From positions 24,855 to 88,854 of the forward strand of contig NZ_LJJE01000027.1 in the NCBI RefSeq assembly GCF_001854765.1: DNA of 64,000 nt, written 5' to 3'. Positions 1 to 10,672 of this stretch are shown one piece after another (the stretch's first letter is position 1; every line of letters starts with the position of its first letter). Origin of the DNA: Vibrio sonorensis (GTDB lineage: Bacteria > Pseudomonadota > Gammaproteobacteria > Enterobacterales > Vibrionaceae). Below the pieces are notes generated by a model. It saw nothing but the letters and a program-made list of their open reading frames with translations. It did not search any database and was not told the origin of the DNA. Both the position numbers and the translations under genes were made by a program.

Positions 1-2069
1 AAGCGATCTCGACCTTGTTCCAAGTCTGCTTTTAGCGACAGATTCAATTTTTCTGACTCTGCGATCATTTCATCTAGCCCGTCGTTCTCCCCACTGGCGA
101 GCATCTCGACCAAAGCTTGTGAATGCTGGTCATAAACAGTTCGACCTGTTGGACAAGTCTCGGCGAAGGCGTTTAGGCCTTCGTGGTACCAACGAGCAAG
201 CGTCGCTTGCGCACTACCTTGAAGATAAGGAACGTAAATATCGATATCTCGGCTCTGACCGATTCTGTCGAGACGACCGATGCGTTGTTCAAGCAAGTCT
301 GGGTTAAACGGTAAGTCAAACATGACTAGCTGATTCGCAAACTGGAAGTTGCGCCCTTCTGAGCCAATCTCACTACAGATAAGAACCTGAGCGCCACCTT
401 CTTCTTGAGCAAAATAAGCCGCCGCTTTATCGCGCTCAAGAATCGACATTCCCTCGTGGAAAACCGTCGCACGAATGCCTTCTCGCTCGCGCAAAGCTTG
501 CTCTAGCTGAAGTGCAGTTCCCGCGCGCGATGCGATCACTAAGACCTTTTCACTGCGCTTTTCTTTGACTTTTTCGATTAGCCAATTGACGCGGCTGTCA
601 AACTGCCACCAGCTTGAACTATCGCCTTCAAACTCTTGGAAAACTTCTTCTGGATATAGGTTTTTTAATGCCTTCTCTTCCAAGGAGGTGGACTGTCCGC
701 CTATCATGCCCGCAACACGCATGGAAGTACTGTACTGAGATGGGATCTCCAATGGCAACAAATGTACGTTGCGAACAGGGAAGCCTTTTACCGCAGCACG
801 AGTGTTTCTAAACAAGACTCGCCCCGTACCGTGTCGGTCCATTAGGTTATCGATCAACTCTTGTCTGGCAGAGGCTTTCGATTGATCGTCAATATCGCTT
901 TCAATAATGCGGAATAAGGGTTCAACATCTTGCTCTGACAGCAGCTCTGTAATTTGATTTTTTGCGTCATTAGGAAGCTTTTTCCCAGAAAACAGTGCGC
1001 TAACCGCATCAGCAACAGGCGCATATTGCGCTTCTTCTTCGACAAAAGTTTGGTAGTCAAAAAATCGATCTGAATCGAGTAGTCTCAAGCGGGCAAAGTG
1101 ACTTTCTCGACCTAACTGCTCTGGGGTTGCGGTAAGTAGAAGTACACCAGGCGTGGCTTGAGCAAGACCTTCTATGACTTGGTACTCTCTACTCGGTTTT
1201 TCTGGACTCCATTCCAAGTGGTGAGCTTCATCGACCACTAATAGGTCCCACTGGGAATCCAGTGCCTGCTCAAAACGCTGGCGGCTTTTTCGCAAGAAGT
1301 CGAGGGAGCAAAGCACGTATTGCTGCGTATCAAATGGATTATCTGATTCGGCATAAGCTTCGATACAACGCTCTTCGTCAAAGATAGAAAAATGCAGATT
1401 AAAGCGGCGCATCATTTCTACTAACCATTGATGCTGAAGTGTCTCTGGTACGACGATAAGGATTCTTTCTGCTCGTCCTGCCAAAACCTGCTGATGGATG
1501 ATCATGCCAGCTTCAATGGTCTTACCCAAACCGACTTCATCGGCGAGTAAAACTCGAGGCGCATGGCGTCGTCCCACTTCATGAGCTACGTATAGCTGAT
1601 GTGGAATAAGCCCTGCTCGCATGCCACATAATCCGCGCATCGGGCTTTTGTGTTGTTCATATTGATTACTCAACGCGCGGTAACGCAGCACAAAATTGTC
1701 CATGCGATCAATTTGTCCCGCAAACAACTTGTCTTGAGGCTTATTAAAACGAATTTGATTGCTGAGCATTATCTCTCGTACCACGACTTCTTGCTCACCA
1801 GTATCCTCTCTCGTTCCTACATAAGAGAATAAGCTATCTTGTTCAACGACTTGCTCTACTTTTAGCGACCACCCCTGTTGACATTCGATGGTATCTCCTT
1901 GATGGAACACCACTCGCGTAACGGGGGCGTCATTTCGGGCATAGACGCGATTTTCTTCACTAGCGGCAAACATAAGTGTGACTGTCCGTGCATCTATTGC
2001 CACTACCGTTCCCAAACCTAAATCGCTTTCTGTATCGCTTATCCAGCGCTGGCCCAAAGCAAATGTCAT
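1..2069 (-). CDS. rapA: RNA polymerase-associated ATPase RapA (HepA), 3' end outside window
   Basis: SWI2/SNF2-family ATPase that binds RNA polymerase and helps recycle it during transcription. I translated the minus strand from ATG at 2069; the frame stays open for 689 codons to the window edge, so the last part (the family is about 970 aa) is missing. Visible motifs: N-terminal Tudor-like region beginning [12 protein letters not shown], helicase motif [11 protein letters not shown] (complement of about 1535-1555), motif [10 protein letters not shown] (about 1210-1235), motif III LLLTATP, and the C-terminal helicase motifs [12 protein letters not shown] and [11 protein letters not shown] near 235-390. 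No frame break is seen in the visible part. It is divergent from the phoH-like gene. Confidence 0.95.
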   Translation of the reverse strand, partial: MTFALGQRWISDTESDLGLGTVVAIDARTVTLMFAASEENRVYARNDAPVTRVVFHQGDTIECQQGWSLKVEQVVEQDSLFSYVGTREDTGEQEVVVREIMLSNQIRFNKPQDKLFAGQIDRMDNFVLRYRALSNQYEQHKSPMRGLCGMRAGLIPHQLYVAHEVGRRHAPRVLLADEVGLGKTIEAGMIIHQQVLAGRAERILIVVPETLQHQWLVEMMRRFNLHFSIFDEERCIEAYAESDNPFDTQQYVLCSLDFLRKSRQRFEQALDSQWDLLVVDEAHHLEWSPEKPSREYQVIEGLAQATPGVLLLTATPEQLGRESHFARLRLLDSDRFFDYQTFVEEEAQYAPVADAVSALFSGKKLPNDAKNQITELLSEQDVEPLFRIIESDIDDQSKASARQELIDNLMDRHGTGRVLFRNTRAAVKGFPVRNVHLLPLEIPSQYSTSMRVAGMIGGQSTSLEEKALKNLYPEEVFQEFEGDSSSWWQFDSRVNWLIEKVKEKRSEKVLVIASRAGTALQLEQALREREGIRATVFHEGMSILERDKAAAYFAQEEGGAQVLICSEIGSEGRNFQFANQLVMFDLPFNPDLLEQRIGRLDRIGQSRDIDIYVPYLQGSAQATLARWYHEGLNAFAETCPTGRTVYDQHSQALVEMLASGENDGLDEMIAESEKLNLSLKADLEQGRDR

Positions 2070-2492
2070 GAATCGACTACCTCAACAATGTAATTCAATG
2101 TCTATTTATATTAGTTCTTCCACAGCTAGAAAACAGAAAACTCACCATAGAAACAGGAAGCGCTCTAACTGTAAAAAAGGCCGACAATTCTACTTTAAGC
2201 TGTGATTTTGGTCACGCACAAAGACCTCAAAAGAGAACAAATATTTCGTCGTCTTCTGGCTGACATCAAAGTGTAAGAAAAAGGTGTCACACCTATAGAG
2301 GTATGATCATATACTGAAATTGAAGGTGTATTCTCTGCGTCAAGATCCCGTTGGCACAAGAGATGCATCGTCAGTAAGAAGATCAAACCGGGTTTGCGAA
2401 TGTAGTCAACCCAGCGATCTCCGAGAGATGTAGCAGGCTACATTCAGCAAGCAACGACAGCTAAGCAGCCGCGTTGCGGCGAGGAGACGCTC
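2070..2492. other. Intergenic region between divergent rapA and phoH-like gene
   Basis: No convincing gene lies in these 423 bases. Three small symmetric elements are visible: AGGTGT-C-ACACCT at 2282-2294, TGTAGC-AG-GCTACA at 2429-2442, and a GC-rich stem GCCGC-GTT-GCGGC at 2468-2480 directly in front of the GAGGAG ribosome-binding site of the next gene. The last could modulate translation. I cannot assign promoters with confidence. Confidence 0.5.
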
Positions 2493-3869
2493 ATGGGTGA
2501 TTCAGATCGGAAACTCTTTGTTCTAGATACCAACATTCTTCTTCACGAACCTCTAGCCATCTACTCTTTTCAAGAACACGATGTTGTCATACCTATGACA
2601 GTACTCGAAGAACTCGACAGGATTAAAGACAGCAAAAGAGACGTTGCTCGGGATGCACGCGTAGCCATTCGAGCATTGGAAGCACTCTTTAAAGATGCCA
2701 CACCTGACGAGATCACCGAAGGCATCCCCATGAATAGGGAGAGTGAAGTTACCGGACATATTTCCATTCTCGCTGACTTTGAGCTGCAAGAAACCGTCAA
2801 GGCCTTCGCCGATAAAGCGGGGGACAACCGAATACTCAACGCGGTCTTGTACCTACAGAATAAACGCGCTCCACGAGAAGTGGTATTGATCACCAAAGAT
2901 ATCAATATGCGTCTGAGAGCCAAGGGCGCAGGTGTCAGGTTCGTTGAAGATTATCGCACCGACCAACTGATTGACGATGTCCAATACCTCACCAAAGGGT
3001 TCCAACAAATTGAAGGGGACTTCTGGAGTAATATTGACCAAGTTGAAACAGAAAATCGCTTGGGTAGAGTTTTTCACACCCTTGATAGAGAGCCTTTTGA
3101 ACCCACTTATATCAATCAATATATCATTGATGAAAAAAGTGACTTTGCCGCAAGAGTCGAGGAGATCAATTCAGATACGATCACCATACGAGATTTGAGC
3201 AGGGAGCGTCTGACCAGTCGCAAGGTTTGGGATATCACCCCAAAAAACATCTATCAGGGAATGGCGATGGATGCACTGCTCGATCCTGATATTGATCTCG
3301 TTATTTTAACGGGGGCGGCCGGTAGTGGTAAAACACTGCTTGCACTGGCTTCGGCTTTAGAGCAAACCATTGAAAAAGGCATTTTCGACAAGATCATTGT
3401 CACCAGAAATACACCGGATATCGGTGAAGCCATTGGTTTCCTTCCCGGAACGGAAGAAGAGAAGATGATGCCTTGGTTAGCGGCAGTCACCGATACACTA
3501 GAGGCTTTGCACAAAAACGACCATTGTACTGAGGGCTCGCTTAAATACATCTGCGACAAGGCTAATATCCAGTTTAAATCGATTAACTTTATGCGTGGCC
3601 GTTCGATTCAAAATGCATTTGTACTGCTCGACGAATGCCAAAATTTAACCGCTTCCCAAATCAAAACCATTATCACACGTTGTGGAGAGGGCACTAAAAT
3701 TGTCTGCTCGGGCAATCTCGCCCAAATCGACTCCCACTATCTAACCCCTGTAACCTCGGGCCTGACCTACATGGTAGAGCGATTTAAAAACTTTGAAGGA
3801 AGCGCCAACATACACCTCAATGGCGTGGTCAGAAGTCGACTCGCCGAATTTGCCGAAGAGAATTTATAA
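2493..3869 (+). CDS. PhoH family protein with N-terminal PIN domain
   Basis: A 458-aa two-domain protein. The N-terminal PIN-like nuclease domain (about 1-150) carries the acidic start motif D12-T-N14. The C-terminal PhoH P-loop ATPase has Walker A GAAGSGKT at 274-281 and Walker B LLDECQN with D380-E381. PIN-PhoH proteins are thought to couple RNA cleavage to ATP-dependent unwinding; the target in Vibrio is not known to me. The start is ATG 2493 with GAGGAG seven bases upstream. It stands alone between rapA (divergent) and argF. The classification is firm, the biological role is not. Confidence 0.9.
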   Translation: MGDSDRKLFVLDTNILLHEPLAIYSFQEHDVVIPMTVLEELDRIKDSKRDVARDARVAIRALEALFKDATPDEITEGIPMNRESEVTGHISILADFELQETVKAFADKAGDNRILNAVLYLQNKRAPREVVLITKDINMRLRAKGAGVRFVEDYRTDQLIDDVQYLTKGFQQIEGDFWSNIDQVETENRLGRVFHTLDREPFEPTYINQYIIDEKSDFAARVEEINSDTITIRDLSRERLTSRKVWDITPKNIYQGMAMDALLDPDIDLVILTGAAGSGKTLLALASALEQTIEKGIFDKIIVTRNTPDIGEAIGFLPGTEEEKMMPWLAAVTDTLEALHKNDHCTEGSLKYICDKANIQFKSINFMRGRSIQNAFVLLDECQNLTASQIKTIITRCGEGTKIVCSGNLAQIDSHYLTPVTSGLTYMVERFKNFEGSANIHLNGVVRSRLAEFAEENL

Positions 3870-3908
3870 TCACAAATGGCGAGATAAAATTCACATATCG
3901 CCTATTTT

Positions 3909-3926
3909 TAAAAATAATTATTCACA
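3909..3926. promoter_or_regulatory. Candidate ARG box (ArgR operator) upstream of argF
   Basis: TAAAAATAATTATTCACA matches the second half of the ARG box consensus (TGAAT-N4-ATTCA) perfectly and has an A/T-only centre, while its first half is degenerate (AAAAT). It lies about 70 bases before argF, where ArgR repression would be expected, and argR itself is in this window. One half-site only, so moderate to low confidence. Confidence 0.35.
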
Positions 3927-3994
3927 AAGGGTAGTTTTTTATGTTTTACTGAATCCATAGTAAAACTTATCGTTGTCTAACAAGGGTTCGGAAC

Positions 3995-4999
3995 ATGGCT
4001 TTCAATTTGCGCAATCGCAACTTTCTCAAATTACTTGATTTCAATGCCAAGGAAATTGAGTTTCTATTAGCACTCTCTGCTGATCTTAAAAAAGCAAAAT
4101 ATGCAGGAACAGAACAAAAAAGATTGATCGGAAAAAACATCGCATTGATCTTTGAAAAGTCTTCCACTAGAACCCGATGTGCTTTCGAGGTAGCAGCCTT
4201 TGACCAAGGTGCTCAGGTGTCTTATATCGGTCCTTCCGGTTCTCAGATTGGGCACAAAGAGTCGATGAAAGACACGGCTCGCGTATTGGGCCGTATGTAT
4301 GATGGAATTGAGTATCGAGGCTTTGGGCAAGAGGTCGTCGAAGAACTGGGCGCTCATGCTAATGTCCCAGTCTGGAACGGGTTAACTGACGAGTTTCATC
4401 CGACACAGATTTTAGCTGACTTTTTGACCATGATTGAACACGGCAAGGGTAAGCAGCTTCACGAAATCAAATTTGCTTACCTCGGTGACGCTAGAAATAA
4501 CATGGGTAACTCGCTGATGGTCGGTGCTGCCATTATGGGTTTAGATATTAGACTTGTTGGTCCTAGCGATTACTGGCCAAACCAAGAGCTGGTCGAAACC
4601 TGTCAAGCACTTGCCGCTGAGTCTGGCGGTAAGATTACCTTGACAGAAAATGTCTCAGAGGGTGTGCAAAATTGTGATTATCTTTACACGGACGTTTGGG
4701 TTTCCATGGGTGAAGCACCAGAGGCTTGGGATGATCGCGTCGCCATTATGAAGCCATACCAAGTAAATATGGACGTGATTAAACAGACAAACAATCCGCA
4801 AGTGAAGTTTATGCACTGTTTGCCCGCCTTCCATAATGAAGAAACTACCATTGGCGCGGAAGTTGCCGAGAAATATGGTATGCAGGGTTTGGAAGTGACT
4901 GAAGAAGTGTTCGAATCTCCCCATTCGATCGTCTTTGATCAAGCTGAGAATCGGATGCATACCATCAAGGCTGTGATGGTTGCCACTTTGGGTCATTAA
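3995..4999 (+). CDS. argF: Ornithine carbamoyltransferase
   Basis: Cytosolic enzyme that joins carbamoyl phosphate and ornithine to give citrulline in arginine biosynthesis. The 334-aa product has the usual family length. The carbamoyl-phosphate motif STRTR is at 57-61, HPTQ begins at H135, and the ornithine-side motif HCLP begins at H274. The next gene pair (pyrBI) uses the same carbamoyl phosphate pool and PyrB is a paralogue. A degenerate ARG box precedes it, consistent with ArgR control. It reads away from arcA, the catabolic arginine enzyme at 33.5 kb. Confidence 0.97.
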   Translation: MAFNLRNRNFLKLLDFNAKEIEFLLALSADLKKAKYAGTEQKRLIGKNIALIFEKSSTRTRCAFEVAAFDQGAQVSYIGPSGSQIGHKESMKDTARVLGRMYDGIEYRGFGQEVVEELGAHANVPVWNGLTDEFHPTQILADFLTMIEHGKGKQLHEIKFAYLGDARNNMGNSLMVGAAIMGLDIRLVGPSDYWPNQELVETCQALAAESGGKITLTENVSEGVQNCDYLYTDVWVSMGEAPEAWDDRVAIMKPYQVNMDVIKQTNNPQVKFMHCLPAFHNEETTIGAEVAEKYGMQGLEVTEEVFESPHSIVFDQAENRMHTIKAVMVATLGH

Positions 5000-5039
5000 T
5001 CTCGACACAATTAGACAATTAAAAGCGCGAGGTAATCGC

Positions 5040-5067
5040 TTGCGCTCACAACTCTTCGGCGTATAAT
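5040..5067 (+). promoter_or_regulatory. Sigma-70-like promoter of the pyrL-pyrBI operon
   Basis: TTGCGC at 5040-5045 and a perfect TATAAT at 5062-5067 are spaced by 16 bases, placing transcription start near 5074, about 25 bases before the leader peptide ATG. Position and quality fit the promoter of the attenuated operon. Confidence 0.6.
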
Positions 5068-5097
5068 GCTCGACAATTTGTCCGGAGATAGTAATAA

Positions 5098-5190
5098 ATG
5101 CCTTGTAAACTGTGCCTCAATCTGCGCTTTTACATTCGTAAGCTCGTTGGCTTACTGGCCTTTTGTTTTACTATCTCCCACCAATTTTAA
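5098..5190 (+). CDS. pyrL: pyrBI operon leader peptide PyrL
   Basis: A 30-codon ORF (ATG 5098, TAA 5188-5190) preceded by GGAG at 5083-5086. The stop codon directly abuts a terminator hairpin. Its second half is T-rich (for example GCCTTTTGTTTTACTATCT), the kind of U-rich transcript at which polymerase slows when UTP is low. In the enteric pyrBI mechanism, slowing lets the translating ribosome catch up, cover the hairpin's first arm and permit readthrough. The peptide sequence itself is not expected to matter. It is much too short for ordinary gene callers. Confidence 0.8.
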   Translation: MPCKLCLNLRFYIRKLVGLLAFCFTISHQF

Positions 5191-5216
5191 GGCCTCCCAG
5201 TTTGGGGGGCTTTTTT
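5191..5216 (+). terminator. pyrBI attenuator (intrinsic terminator)
   Basis: GGCCTCCC-AGTTT-GGGGGGC followed by TTTTTT at 5211-5216, starting at the base after the pyrL stop. It lies 35 bases before pyrB, so transcription must read through it to express pyrBI. Confidence 0.85.
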
Positions 5217-5250
5217 ATGGCCTAAATATACTCAGCTAAGGAAGATGATG

Positions 5251-6180
5251 ATGACGAACACGCTGTACAAAAAGCATATTATCTCTATACCCGAGCTTTC
5301 ACGCCAAGAGCTGGAGCTTATTGTCAAAACCGCTGGTGAACTAAAATCTACCCCAAAGCCAGAGCTGATTAAAAACAAAGTGGTTGCCAGCTGTTTCTTT
5401 GAACCTTCTACTCGTACTCGTCTCTCATTTGAAACCGCCATTCAACGCATTGGTGGTGATGTGATTGGCTTTGACAGCGGCGGTAACACGTCGCTAGCCA
5501 AAAAAGGTGAGACTTTAGCGGATTCGGTGCAAGTCATCTCTTCTTACGTAGATGCCTTTGTTATGCGTCACCCACAAGAAGGGGCTGCAAGACTTGCCTC
5601 CGAATTTTCTAACGGCGTTCCTGTCATCAATGCGGGTGACGGTGCTAATCAACACCCAACTCAAACCCTACTGGATCTGTTCTCTATCGCAGAAACTCAA
5701 GGCCGTTTGGATGAGCTTAACGTGGCGTTTGTCGGCGACCTAAAATACGGCAGAACCGTGCACTCACTAACGCAAGCCTTAGCCAAGTTTACCAAAGTGC
5801 GTTTTTTCTTTATCGCCCCTGAAGCACTCGCTATGCCCGAGTACATTTGTGAAGAACTCGACGAGGCCGGCATCGAATATAGCTTGCACACTGATATGGA
5901 AGAGGTGATTCCTCACCTAGATATTCTGTATATGACGCGCGTTCAAAAAGAGCGTTTTGATGAGTCTGAGTACGCGCATATTAAGTCTGCATACATACTT
6001 ACTGCAGCCCTGCTAAAAGACGCCAAAGAAAACCTAAAGGTGCTTCACCCTCTGCCTCGTGTCGATGAAATTACTACGGATGTCGATAAAACCCCATATG
6101 CCTATTACTTTGAGCAAGCAGAAAACGGCGTTTATGCACGAGAAGCTTTGCTTGCATTAGTTCTAAATGAAACGCTGTAA
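5251..6180 (+). CDS. pyrB: Aspartate carbamoyltransferase, catalytic subunit
   Basis: Condenses carbamoyl phosphate and aspartate, the committed step of pyrimidine synthesis; catalytic trimers assemble with PyrI dimers. Three consecutive ATGs occur at 5245, 5248 and 5251. I choose 5251 because AAGGAA at 5238-5243 is then at normal distance and the protein (309 aa) begins [13 protein letters not shown] like other PyrB proteins. STRTR is at 53-57, and HPTQT and the [10 protein letters not shown] segment near the C-terminus are present. It is followed 16 bases later by pyrI and controlled by the pyrL attenuator. Confidence 0.96.
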   Translation: MTNTLYKKHIISIPELSRQELELIVKTAGELKSTPKPELIKNKVVASCFFEPSTRTRLSFETAIQRIGGDVIGFDSGGNTSLAKKGETLADSVQVISSYVDAFVMRHPQEGAARLASEFSNGVPVINAGDGANQHPTQTLLDLFSIAETQGRLDELNVAFVGDLKYGRTVHSLTQALAKFTKVRFFFIAPEALAMPEYICEELDEAGIEYSLHTDMEEVIPHLDILYMTRVQKERFDESEYAHIKSAYILTAALLKDAKENLKVLHPLPRVDEITTDVDKTPYAYYFEQAENGVYAREALLALVLNETL

Positions 6181-6196
6181 CTGGGAGAGAAAAAAG

Positions 6197-6658
6197 ATGT
6201 CAAAAGAAACTCAACTTCAAGTAGAAGCCATCTGCAACGGCACGGTAATCGACCACATCCCAGCTCAAATTGGTATCAAAGTCCTCAAACTTTTTGATAT
6301 GCACCGCTCTGAGCAGAAAGTGACTATTGGGTTAAATCTTCCTTCGTCGGCACTGGGCCACAAAGACCTTCTCAAAATAGAAAATGTATTTATTAGTGAA
6401 GAACAAGCGAGCAAACTTGCCCTTTATGCACCACATGCGACGGTAAACCAAATCGAAGACTACAAGGTAGTTAAAAAGCTACCTTTAGAACTGCCTGATC
6501 AGGTAAACAATGTCTTCGCTTGTCCTAACACCAACTGCATCACTCATGATGAGCCAGTAGAAAGTAGCTTTAAAGTGTTTGAGAAAAATGATGATATTCG
6601 CCTCAAGTGTAAATATTGCGAAAAAGTGTTTTCTAGAGAAGTAGTGACAGAGCGTTAG
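6197..6658 (+). CDS. pyrI: Aspartate carbamoyltransferase, regulatory subunit
   Basis: Allosteric subunit that binds nucleotides and confers CTP/ATP control on PyrB. The open frame extends upstream to 6167, but ATG 6197 has GGGAGAG at the right distance and gives 153 aa, the length of E. coli PyrI. The four zinc-binding cysteines are C109, C114, C138 and C141, identical in spacing to E. coli. Cotranscribed with pyrB. Confidence 0.96.
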   Translation: MSKETQLQVEAICNGTVIDHIPAQIGIKVLKLFDMHRSEQKVTIGLNLPSSALGHKDLLKIENVFISEEQASKLALYAPHATVNQIEDYKVVKKLPLELPDQVNNVFACPNTNCITHDEPVESSFKVFEKNDDIRLKCKYCEKVFSREVVTER

Positions 6659-6816
6659 TGACATTTCGCCGTTACAATTAGACTCGGCTTATGGATACTT
6701 CAGGCGCCCATTACGGCGTCTGGAATACTTAGCACCTCTGTGGATTATTGCTTTACGGCACACGAGTTTATCGGCACACTGATCCCTTCAACTCTCTAAT
6801 AACAATGGAACTGAAA

Positions 6817-7206
6817 ATGACTAAAGTCCTTCATACTGATGCTGCTCCTGCTGCTATTGGCCCGTATATTCAAGGTGTTGACTTGGGTAACATGGTACTC
6901 ACCTCTGGCCAGATCCCTGTCGACCCTGCTACTGGTGAAGTTTCTGAAGATATCGCTCAACAAGCTCGTCAGTCTCTAGAAAATGTAAAGGCGGTGGTTG
7001 AATCTTCCGGTCTAACGGTTGCCGATATTGTTAAAATGACGGTATTTGTTAAAGACCTCAACGACTTCGGCACGGTAAACGACGTATATGGCAAGTTCTT
7101 TGATGAGCACCAAGTAGCCAACTACCCTGCGCGCTCTTGTGTTGAAGTGGCCCGTTTACCTAAAGATGTAGGTATTGAAATTGAAGCCATTGCGGTTCGC
7201 AAATAG
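6817..7206 (+). CDS. ridA: RidA family 2-iminobutanoate/2-iminopropanoate deaminase
   Basis: Hydrolyses reactive enamine/imine intermediates made by PLP enzymes such as threonine dehydratase. The open frame extends to 6748, but ATG 6817 gives the normal 129-aa protein starting MTKVLHTDAAPAAIGPY. The substrate-carboxylate-binding arginine is R106 and the conserved cysteine C108, in the YPARSCVEVARLPKD region. It lies 158 bases after pyrI and is probably a separate unit. The Shine-Dalgarno sequence is weak. Confidence 0.93.
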   Translation: MTKVLHTDAAPAAIGPYIQGVDLGNMVLTSGQIPVDPATGEVSEDIAQQARQSLENVKAVVESSGLTVADIVKMTVFVKDLNDFGTVNDVYGKFFDEHQVANYPARSCVEVARLPKDVGIEIEAIAVRK

Positions 7207-7223
7207 ACTAGGCTTAAAAGAAT

Positions 7224-7253
7224 AACGGCGAGCTAACTGCTCGCCGTTTTTTT
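7224..7253 (+). terminator. Intrinsic terminator after ridA
   Basis: AACGGCGAGC-TAACT-GCTCGCCGTT followed by a run of seven T. The stem lies between the convergent ends of ridA and djlA and may work weakly in the other direction too. Confidence 0.85.
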
Positions 7254-8118
7254 ACTTAAAACCTTTGACCTTTTTAATTAGGTCGTATGCATTTTGTATC
7301 TCTTGTGACTTTTCTTTTGCCACGTTCATCATCTCTGGCGGTAGACCTTTCGCCATCAGTTTATCTGGGTGGTGTTCATTCATAAGTTTGCGATAAGCAC
7401 GCTTTACCGTCTTACCATCTGCACCTTCTTCAACGCCCAGTACCTCATAGGCATCTGATAACTGATTCCCTTGCGCTGCTTGCTGCCACCCTGATGACTG
7501 GTGTGACCCAGAATGGTGTTGGCTGGAAGCACCTCCAAAGCCACCTTGTCGCTGGAAGCGAAAGGCCGCTTCTTGCATTCTCAACCTTTGCTCTAGCTGA
7601 TCTGAAGAAAAACCTAACCCCCGCGCAATGCGGTGCAATACGTTTCTTTCGCTTGGGTGAATATCTCCATCGGCAAAGGCCGCAGAAATTTGCAGTTCTA
7701 AGAAAAACTGCAATAAATCAAAGCGTCCACCAGTGGAAATTTTTACCCGTTCAAGTATTTCATCCAACGGAAAATCCGAACTCTTTCCTTCGCGAAATGC
7801 CTCTTGCGCCGCTTTGCGTTGCTCTCCATGAAGGTTCATTCTATCCATCATAGTGATGGCCAAAGCTATCTCTTCTTTGGTGACTTTCCCTTTTGCCTTA
7901 GCAACATGCCCCATTACTGCAAACGCAGATTTAAAAAATTCTTCCTGTTTTTCACTTTGGCTTGGCCCAGCCCCAAAAGTACCAGTATTAAAACCAGCCT
8001 GACTTAGTCGACGGGCTTTATCAAACTGATGCCCAAGGAATAATCCAAACAGGGCACCCAGTGGGCCTCCGAATAAAAAACCAAAAAATAGGCCAAGAAT
8101 TTTGCCAAAAATATGCAT
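7252..8118 (-). CDS. djlA: Co-chaperone DjlA (membrane-anchored J protein)
   Basis: Inner-membrane DnaJ-like co-chaperone that stimulates DnaK. The 288-aa protein has one N-terminal hydrophobic, glycine-rich transmembrane segment (about 5-30, GLFFGFLFGGPLGALFGLF), a central TerB-like helical domain (about 60-175), a Gly/Gln/Ser-rich linker (about 190-220) and a C-terminal J domain with the catalytic H250-P251-D252. Divergent from lptD, as is common in gammaproteobacteria. Confidence 0.95.
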   Translation of the reverse strand: MHIFGKILGLFFGFLFGGPLGALFGLFLGHQFDKARRLSQAGFNTGTFGAGPSQSEKQEEFFKSAFAVMGHVAKAKGKVTKEEIALAITMMDRMNLHGEQRKAAQEAFREGKSSDFPLDEILERVKISTGGRFDLLQFFLELQISAAFADGDIHPSERNVLHRIARGLGFSSDQLEQRLRMQEAAFRFQRQGGFGGASSQHHSGSHQSSGWQQAAQGNQLSDAYEVLGVEEGADGKTVKRAYRKLMNEHHPDKLMAKGLPPEMMNVAKEKSQEIQNAYDLIKKVKGFK

Positions 8119-8267
8119 TATGTGCTCTCAATCTATGAATTTTTACATCCACTTGCGGTCTTATAGTGCCGTAAGGGTTAATTTCATTTATGATAAAGGC
8201 CGTTTTATAGAAGCTCTGGTCTTTATCATGACCGGATATATCAAGTTAAACAGGATAGTAAAACTCG

Positions 8268-10630
8268 ATGTCACGTTTTCCTCGCTCCTTGCTGGCTGCC
8301 TCAATTAGTGCCGCTTTATTTGTGCCTCAGACTCAAGCAGAAGCTTTAAAAGACAACATCCTAGACGATAGTGTGCAGGAACTGCCCGCTATAGATCAAT
8401 GTTTGATTAACGAGCCTACCGCTGATAATCCGAACCAACTGCCGATTAACGTTGAGGCTGACTCTCTAGAAGCCATCAATGGTGATAAGGCGACATACAG
8501 CGGAAGTGTTATTGTTACACAGGGCAAGAAGCGATTAGAAGCGGATACTGTGACCATGCACCAAGAAGAGAACATTGCCGTTGCAGAAGGCAACGTTCGC
8601 TTTAGTGATGGGGAACTTAAATCCGTTTCCGATAAAGCCACCCACAACATGACAACCGAAGAAGTACAGTTAGAAAACACTGACTACGAGTTTTTGTGTG
8701 CGCCTGGACGAGGAGATGCGGTTTACATAGCGAAAACAGGCAAAGCTATGTACGAGATCGAAGACGGTACTATTACTTCTTGTCCCGAAGACAACAATGC
8801 GTGGCGTATGAGTGCCACCAGCATTGAAATCGATCAAAACGAAGAAGAGGCGACCCTCTACAACCCTCGTTTTGAAATTCAAAACATTCCTGTTTTTTAT
8901 CTACCTTACCTAGTCGTGCCAATTGGAGATACCAGAAAAACCGGTTTTCTATACCCCACGGTTTCCTATGGCACTAGAGACGGTTTTCAAGTTGAGGTTC
9001 CCGTTTACTGGAACTTAGCGCCAAATTACGATCTCGAAACCACGTTCAAGCACATGCAAGAACGCGGACTGCAGGTAGACAATAAATTTAGATATCTAAC
9101 CGCTTTGGGCGAAGGGTCTATAGATGTCGAGTATTTAGTTGACGATCAAAAGCACACTGACAAAGGCAAGCGCTGGGGTATGCAATACCAGCACGACGGT
9201 ATTTACAGAGACAACTGGAAGTTTGAAGTCGATTACTCAAAAGTTAGTGACGTCGAGTATTTTTCTGATGTTAGCTCAAATATTGGTAATCGAGAAGATG
9301 GTCAGCTAGTTCAGGAAGGAAAAGTATCTTACCGAGCAAACTCTTGGGACGCTTCGCTGTTAACGAGAGATTTTCAGGTATTGACCAAAGCCGGAAATAT
9401 GCCTTATCGCTTATTACCTCAGCTTGAGTTTAACTATTACGCTCCACGAGTGTTAAGCCACTTAGATTTTGATGTTAAAAGCCACGTCTCCGTATTTGAC
9501 ACCGATGATGGCAAAAAACCATCAGCAACACGTGTCCATGTAGAGCCTGGGATAGCTCTTCCTCTTGGCTCCACGTGGGGAACTTGGACGACAGAAACTC
9601 GTTTACTGGGTACTTACTATCAGCAAGATTTAGATAATATCGATCTTACAAGTTCGGCGTATGATGACTTTAATCTTCAAGAGACCACTTCCCGAGTCAT
9701 TCCCGAGTTTAGAACTCACGCAGGCATAGTACTAGAGCGCGACACGGTAATCTTTAGTGACTACAGGCAGACACTTGAACCTCAAGTACAGTACCTATAC
9801 GTACCAGAGAAAGATCAAAGCGAAATCTATCTGTATGACACCACTCTGTTGCAATCTGATTATTACGGACTGTTTAGGAGCCGCAAGTACAGTGGGGTAG
9901 ATAGAATCGCCGCTGCGAACCAGTTTAGCTATGGCGCCTCAACGCGATTTTTTGATGATGAGTACAAAGAAAGGTTAAATATCTCATTTGGCCAAATTTT
10001 TTACTTGGACAAGAAACACAAGAGCCAATCTGAATTTGATAAGTCAGAAGAGAACACCAACTACTCAGCGTGGGCTGTAGAGATGGACTTCAACTTTAAC
10101 GACTATCTATTCTATCACGGTGGCGTCCAGTACGATGTAGATAGTAGTGATCTACAACTTGGTAACAGTACGCTTGAATACAAGTTTAATAGAGGCTATA
10201 TCCAAGCTAACTATCGCTATGTGACCAAAGAGTATATTGAAGAGACGGTAAACTTCGATACCAGTTCAATCACGAAAGAAGGTATTTCCCAGTCTGGCAT
10301 TTTGGCTTCTTATCGTTTAACTAACAAATGGCATGCAAGGGGCCAGTACTTCTATGACCACACATTAGATGAAGCACTGGAGTGGTTAGCAGCTCTTAAT
10401 TACACCTCCGATTGCTGGTATATCGGCTTTACCTACAGCAAACAGCTTAAAGAGTGGGAGGGTGATTATATTAATACATCTTCCGCAGTGCCGGTATACG
10501 AGAACAACTTTAGCTTAAACTTCGGAATAATAGGGTTTGGTACCAATATTGGGGCAGGTTCAGCATGGCTGAGTTAGATAATGCGGATAACTCTTTGGGT
10601 TACGGCCGTCCATTTTTCCTAAACAACTAA
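8268..10630 (+). CDS. lptD: LPS-assembly protein LptD (C-terminus frameshifted in this sequence)
   Basis: Essential outer-membrane beta-barrel that inserts lipopolysaccharide with LptE. The signal peptide is about 1-24 (cleavage after QTQA). An OstA/LptA-like periplasmic domain follows (about 55-170), then the large barrel. Cysteines for the inter-domain disulfides include C45 and the SDCWYIG cysteine near the C-terminus. As given, the frame stops at 10577 (769 aa) just after TNIGAGSA. Adding one base near 10570-10574 (GCATGG to GCAATGG) continues the frame as [21 protein letters not shown] and stops at 10630 (787 aa), which looks like a genuine LptD end. It leads the operon with surA. Confidence 0.92.
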
Positions 10631-10672
10631 TTAATACTGATTGCACGACTGCAATTATTTACAGGGTAAGAT

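Noticed and set aside
2553..3559. Several minus-strand ORFs inside the phoH-like gene
   Set aside because: They are antisense frames of a clearly coding gene and show no family sequence.
5019..5046. Terminator of argF at the AGCGCGA..TCGCTTGCGCT partial symmetry
   Set aside because: The arms pair imperfectly, no T-run follows, and the stretch overlaps the -35 element of the pyrL promoter.
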